Shown in pieces: positions 62,159 through 64,000 of a stretch of DNA of 64,000 nucleotides. A program made the position numbers and the translations under genes. The notes under the pieces are model-generated. The model was not told where the DNA came from, searched no databases, and saw nothing but the letters and a program-made list of their open reading frames with translations. This stretch comes from Formosa undariae (GTDB lineage Bacteria; Bacteroidota; Bacteroidia; Flavobacteriales; Flavobacteriaceae): the NCBI RefSeq assembly GCF_042427615.1, contig NZ_JBHMEZ010000032.1, positions 186,001-250,000 of the forward strand, read 5' to 3'. Within the stretch, counting starts at the first letter, position 1. The number at the start of each line of letters is the position of its first letter.

Positions 62159-62410
62159 TTAAAGTTCAGCGATATGCTTAGATAAACCAGATTTAAGGTT
62201 TGCCGCTTTGTTAACATGAATTATATTCTTCTTTGCTAACTTATCGATCATAGATACGACGTTAGAATATAACGCTTGAGCATCTTCCTTTGTTTCAGCG
62301 TCACGTAATCTCTTAATAGCATTACGAGTCGTTTTATGCTGATATTTATTTCTTAAACGTTTAGCTTCGTTACTTCTAATTCTTTTTAACGATGACTTAT
62401 GATTTGCCAT
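62159..62410 (-). CDS. rpsT: 30S ribosomal protein S20
   Basis: 83 residues, highly basic: MANHKSSLKRIRSNEAKRLR, NAIKRLRDAETKEDAQALYS, IDKLAKKNIIHVNKAANLKS and GLSKHIAEL. This is the standard S20 three-helix protein binding 16S rRNA. It lies 26 bp after tRNA-Glu on the same strand. Confidence 0.97.
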   Translation of the reverse strand: MANHKSSLKRIRSNEAKRLRNKYQHKTTRNAIKRLRDAETKEDAQALYSNVVSMIDKLAKKNIIHVNKAANLKSGLSKHIAEL

Positions 62411-62436
62411 TTTGATCTTTTCTTATTAAATGATTG

Positions 62437-62508
62437 TAGCCCGTAGGGGAGTCGAACCCCTCTTACCAGGATGAAAACCTGGCGTCCTAGCCGATAGACG
62501 AACGGGCC
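62437..62508 (-). tRNA. tRNA-Glu (anticodon TTC)
   Basis: On the minus strand: acceptor GGCCCGT with ACGGGCT, anticodon stem CCAGG/CCTGG with loop TTTTCAT (anticodon TTC), T arm GGGG-TTCGACT-CCCC. CCA is not encoded. Confidence 0.95.
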
Positions 62509-62681
62509 ATTATTTTTTTTGAGTGTGCAAATATAAAACTTAATTTCTTATTTGCAAAACATTTTTTCAAAAAACTTTCAATGTGATTTGTTGTTACTAA
62601 TTATCCCATTGCGGGTGCAAATATACAACCTTTTTTGAATGTCACAACAATATTTGAAAGTTTTTTGAAAAAAAATTAAAA

Positions 62682-64000
62682 TTAATATGCTTTCGCGAAT
62701 AACACACGTCTGTTAGACGGCTTTCCACTAAAGACACATACACCAGACTCCTCTACCGAATCTTCTGGTATACAACGTATTGTCGCTTTTGTGATCTCTT
62801 TTATCTTATCTTCGGTCTCGTTAGTCCCATCCCAATGGGCTAAAATAAAACCACCAGTTTTTTCTAAAACATCTTTAAATTCCTCAAAAGTATCCACTTT
62901 AGTGGTGTGATCTGCTCTAAAATCAAATGCCTTTTTATAAAGATCGTCTTGAATTGTAGTCATTAATCCCTCTACAACATCTGTAAGTGCATCTAAAGCC
63001 ACAACTTCTTTAGTTAATGTATCTCGTCTTGCCAATTCGACAGTACCGTTCTCAAGATCTTTAGGTCCTATAGCTATTCGTAATGGCACACCTTGTAGTT
63101 CATGTTGTGCAAATTTGGCACCTGGTCTATAAGTTGTACGATTATCATACTTTACAGAAATATTTCGAGCTCTTAAATCGCTCATAATAGTATTCGCTAC
63201 TTCAGAAACCTCATCAAATTGTTCGTCCGTCTTATATATAGGAACAATAACAACTTGATTTGGCGCTAAGTTTGGAGGCAGTACTAAACCATGATCATCA
63301 CTATGCGTCATAATTAAAGCGCCCATTAGTCGTGTTGACACGCCCCAAGAGGTAGCCCAAACGTAATCTTGCTTTCCTTCCTTAGATGTAAACTTGACAT
63401 CGAATGCTTTTGCGAAATTCTGACCTAAGAAATGAGACGTTCCTGCTTGTAGTGCTTTTCCGTCTTGCATTAATGCTTCTATACAATAGGTCTCTACTGC
63501 TCCTGCAAAACGCTCGCTTTCCGTTTTCAATCCTTTTATTACAGGAATGGCCATAAAATTTTCTGCGAAGTTTGAATACACATTATTCATTAATTCCGCT
63601 TCGGTTATAGCTTCTGCTTCGGTGGCATGAGCTGTATGCCCTTCTTGCCATAAAAATTCGGCCGTACGTAAAAATAAACGTGTACGCATTTCCCAACGCA
63701 CAACATTTGCCCATTGATTAATTAACAACGGTAAATCTCTATACGATTGAATCCATCCTTTATAGGTGTTCCAAATAATAGCTTCACTTGTAGGCCTAAC
63801 AACCAACTCCTCCTCTAGTTTTGCTTCAGGGTCTACACGTAATTTTCCAGGGTTATCTGGATCGTTTTGCAATCTGTAATGTGTAACTACTGCACACTCT
63901 TTTGCGAAACCTTCTGCGTTTTTCTCTTCAGCTTCAAATAAACTTTTAGGGACAAACAATGGAAAGTATGCGTTTTGATGTCCTGTTTCTTTAAACATTC
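62682..64000 (-). CDS. proS: prolyl-tRNA synthetase (short, archaeal/eukaryal-type), 5' end cut by the window edge
   Basis: The frame runs to the right edge, so the first 50 or so residues are missing. Class II motifs: FPLFVPKSLFEAEEKN, VVRPTSEAIIWNTYKGWIQS (motif 2 region, RPTSE), RWEMRTRLFLRTAEFLWQEG and GTSHFLGQNFAKAFDV, WATSWGVSTRLMGALIMTHS (motif 3). The anticodon-binding domain follows (QVVIVPIY) and then the C-terminal domain of the ProS3 type without the bacterial editing insertion, ending SNRRVLFAKAY. It charges tRNA-Pro. Confidence 0.96.
   Translation of the reverse strand, partial: MFKETGHQNAYFPLFVPKSLFEAEEKNAEGFAKECAVVTHYRLQNDPDNPGKLRVDPEAKLEEELVVRPTSEAIIWNTYKGWIQSYRDLPLLINQWANVVRWEMRTRLFLRTAEFLWQEGHTAHATEAEAITEAELMNNVYSNFAENFMAIPVIKGLKTESERFAGAVETYCIEALMQDGKALQAGTSHFLGQNFAKAFDVKFTSKEGKQDYVWATSWGVSTRLMGALIMTHSDDHGLVLPPNLAPNQVVIVPIYKTDEQFDEVSEVANTIMSDLRARNISVKYDNRTTYRPGAKFAQHELQGVPLRIAIGPKDLENGTVELARRDTLTKEVVALDALTDVVEGLMTTIQDDLYKKAFDFRADHTTKVDTFEEFKDVLEKTGGFILAHWDGTNETEDKIKEITKATIRCIPEDSVEESGVCVFSGKPSNRRVLFAKAY

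Overview
The window reads as the chromosome of a marine, alginate-degrading member of the Flavobacteriaceae (Bacteroidota). The DNA is AT-rich. Promoters carry the Bacteroidota -7 element TAnnTTTG, there are SusC/SusD pairs and a type IX secretion C-terminal domain, Rho has the long N-terminal insertion usual in this phylum, and many small families (DUF4293, DUF1599, BT_3928-like) are typical of it. The genus cannot be fixed from the sequence alone; Formosa/Algibacter-like relatives are plausible.

Region 1 (about 0.7-17.5 kb, almost all on the minus strand) is an alginate utilisation locus. One transcription unit encodes SusC, SusD, two PKD-containing surface lipoproteins and a PL7 alginate lyase. 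A second encodes a PL6 and a PL17 alginate lyase. A third block holds a GntR/FadR-type regulator, an MFS hexuronate-type transporter and an SDR likely to reduce the unsaturated uronate monomer (DEH). PL7 and PL6 would cut polymer at the surface, SusCD would import oligomers, PL17 would release monomers in the periplasm, MFS would carry them across the inner membrane and the SDR would start catabolism. KdgF, KDG kinase and KDPG aldolase are not in the window.

The most interesting signal is regulatory. Upstream of susC, of the PL6 gene and of a secreted protein about 43 kb away (CDS 60064-61023) there is the same module: a TAnnTTTG -7 element whose final TG is also the start of the first of two TGGTTNACCA-like palindromes spaced 13 bp apart. 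A degenerate version precedes the GntR gene. The distant protein shares a C-terminal-type domain with both PKD lipoproteins and ends in a type IX sorting domain, so it is probably a released alginate-binding protein of the same regulon.

Region 2 (17.8-24.0 kb) holds a Kelch protein, a small c-type cytochrome, a UspA protein, a TonB-dependent receptor and a DUF502 membrane protein. Region 3 (24.2-35.5 kb) looks like a stress and signalling block: YSC84/SYLF, AraC, DUF1328, an SRAP-like protein that has lost its catalytic residues, AI-2E permease, CsbD, YihY, HPF, a multi-PAS histidine kinase, a response regulator, a 48-residue small ORF and a second AraC regulator.

Region 4 (35.6-49.5 kb) is core housekeeping: rho, truA, an MsbA-type ABC exporter, dacA, folP, tpiA, a porin, prmA and clpS. 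Region 5 (49.6-51 kb) is a tRNA-Arg followed by decayed DNA: the C-terminal end of an IS110-type transposase and a frameshifted pseudogene. Region 6 (51.2-64 kb) has a GAF kinase, a NYN/OST-HTH protein, a beta-hydroxyacid dehydrogenase, sbcDC, the distant alginate-regulon gene, a 119-bp tandem repeat array, rpsT, tRNA-Glu and the 3' part of proS.
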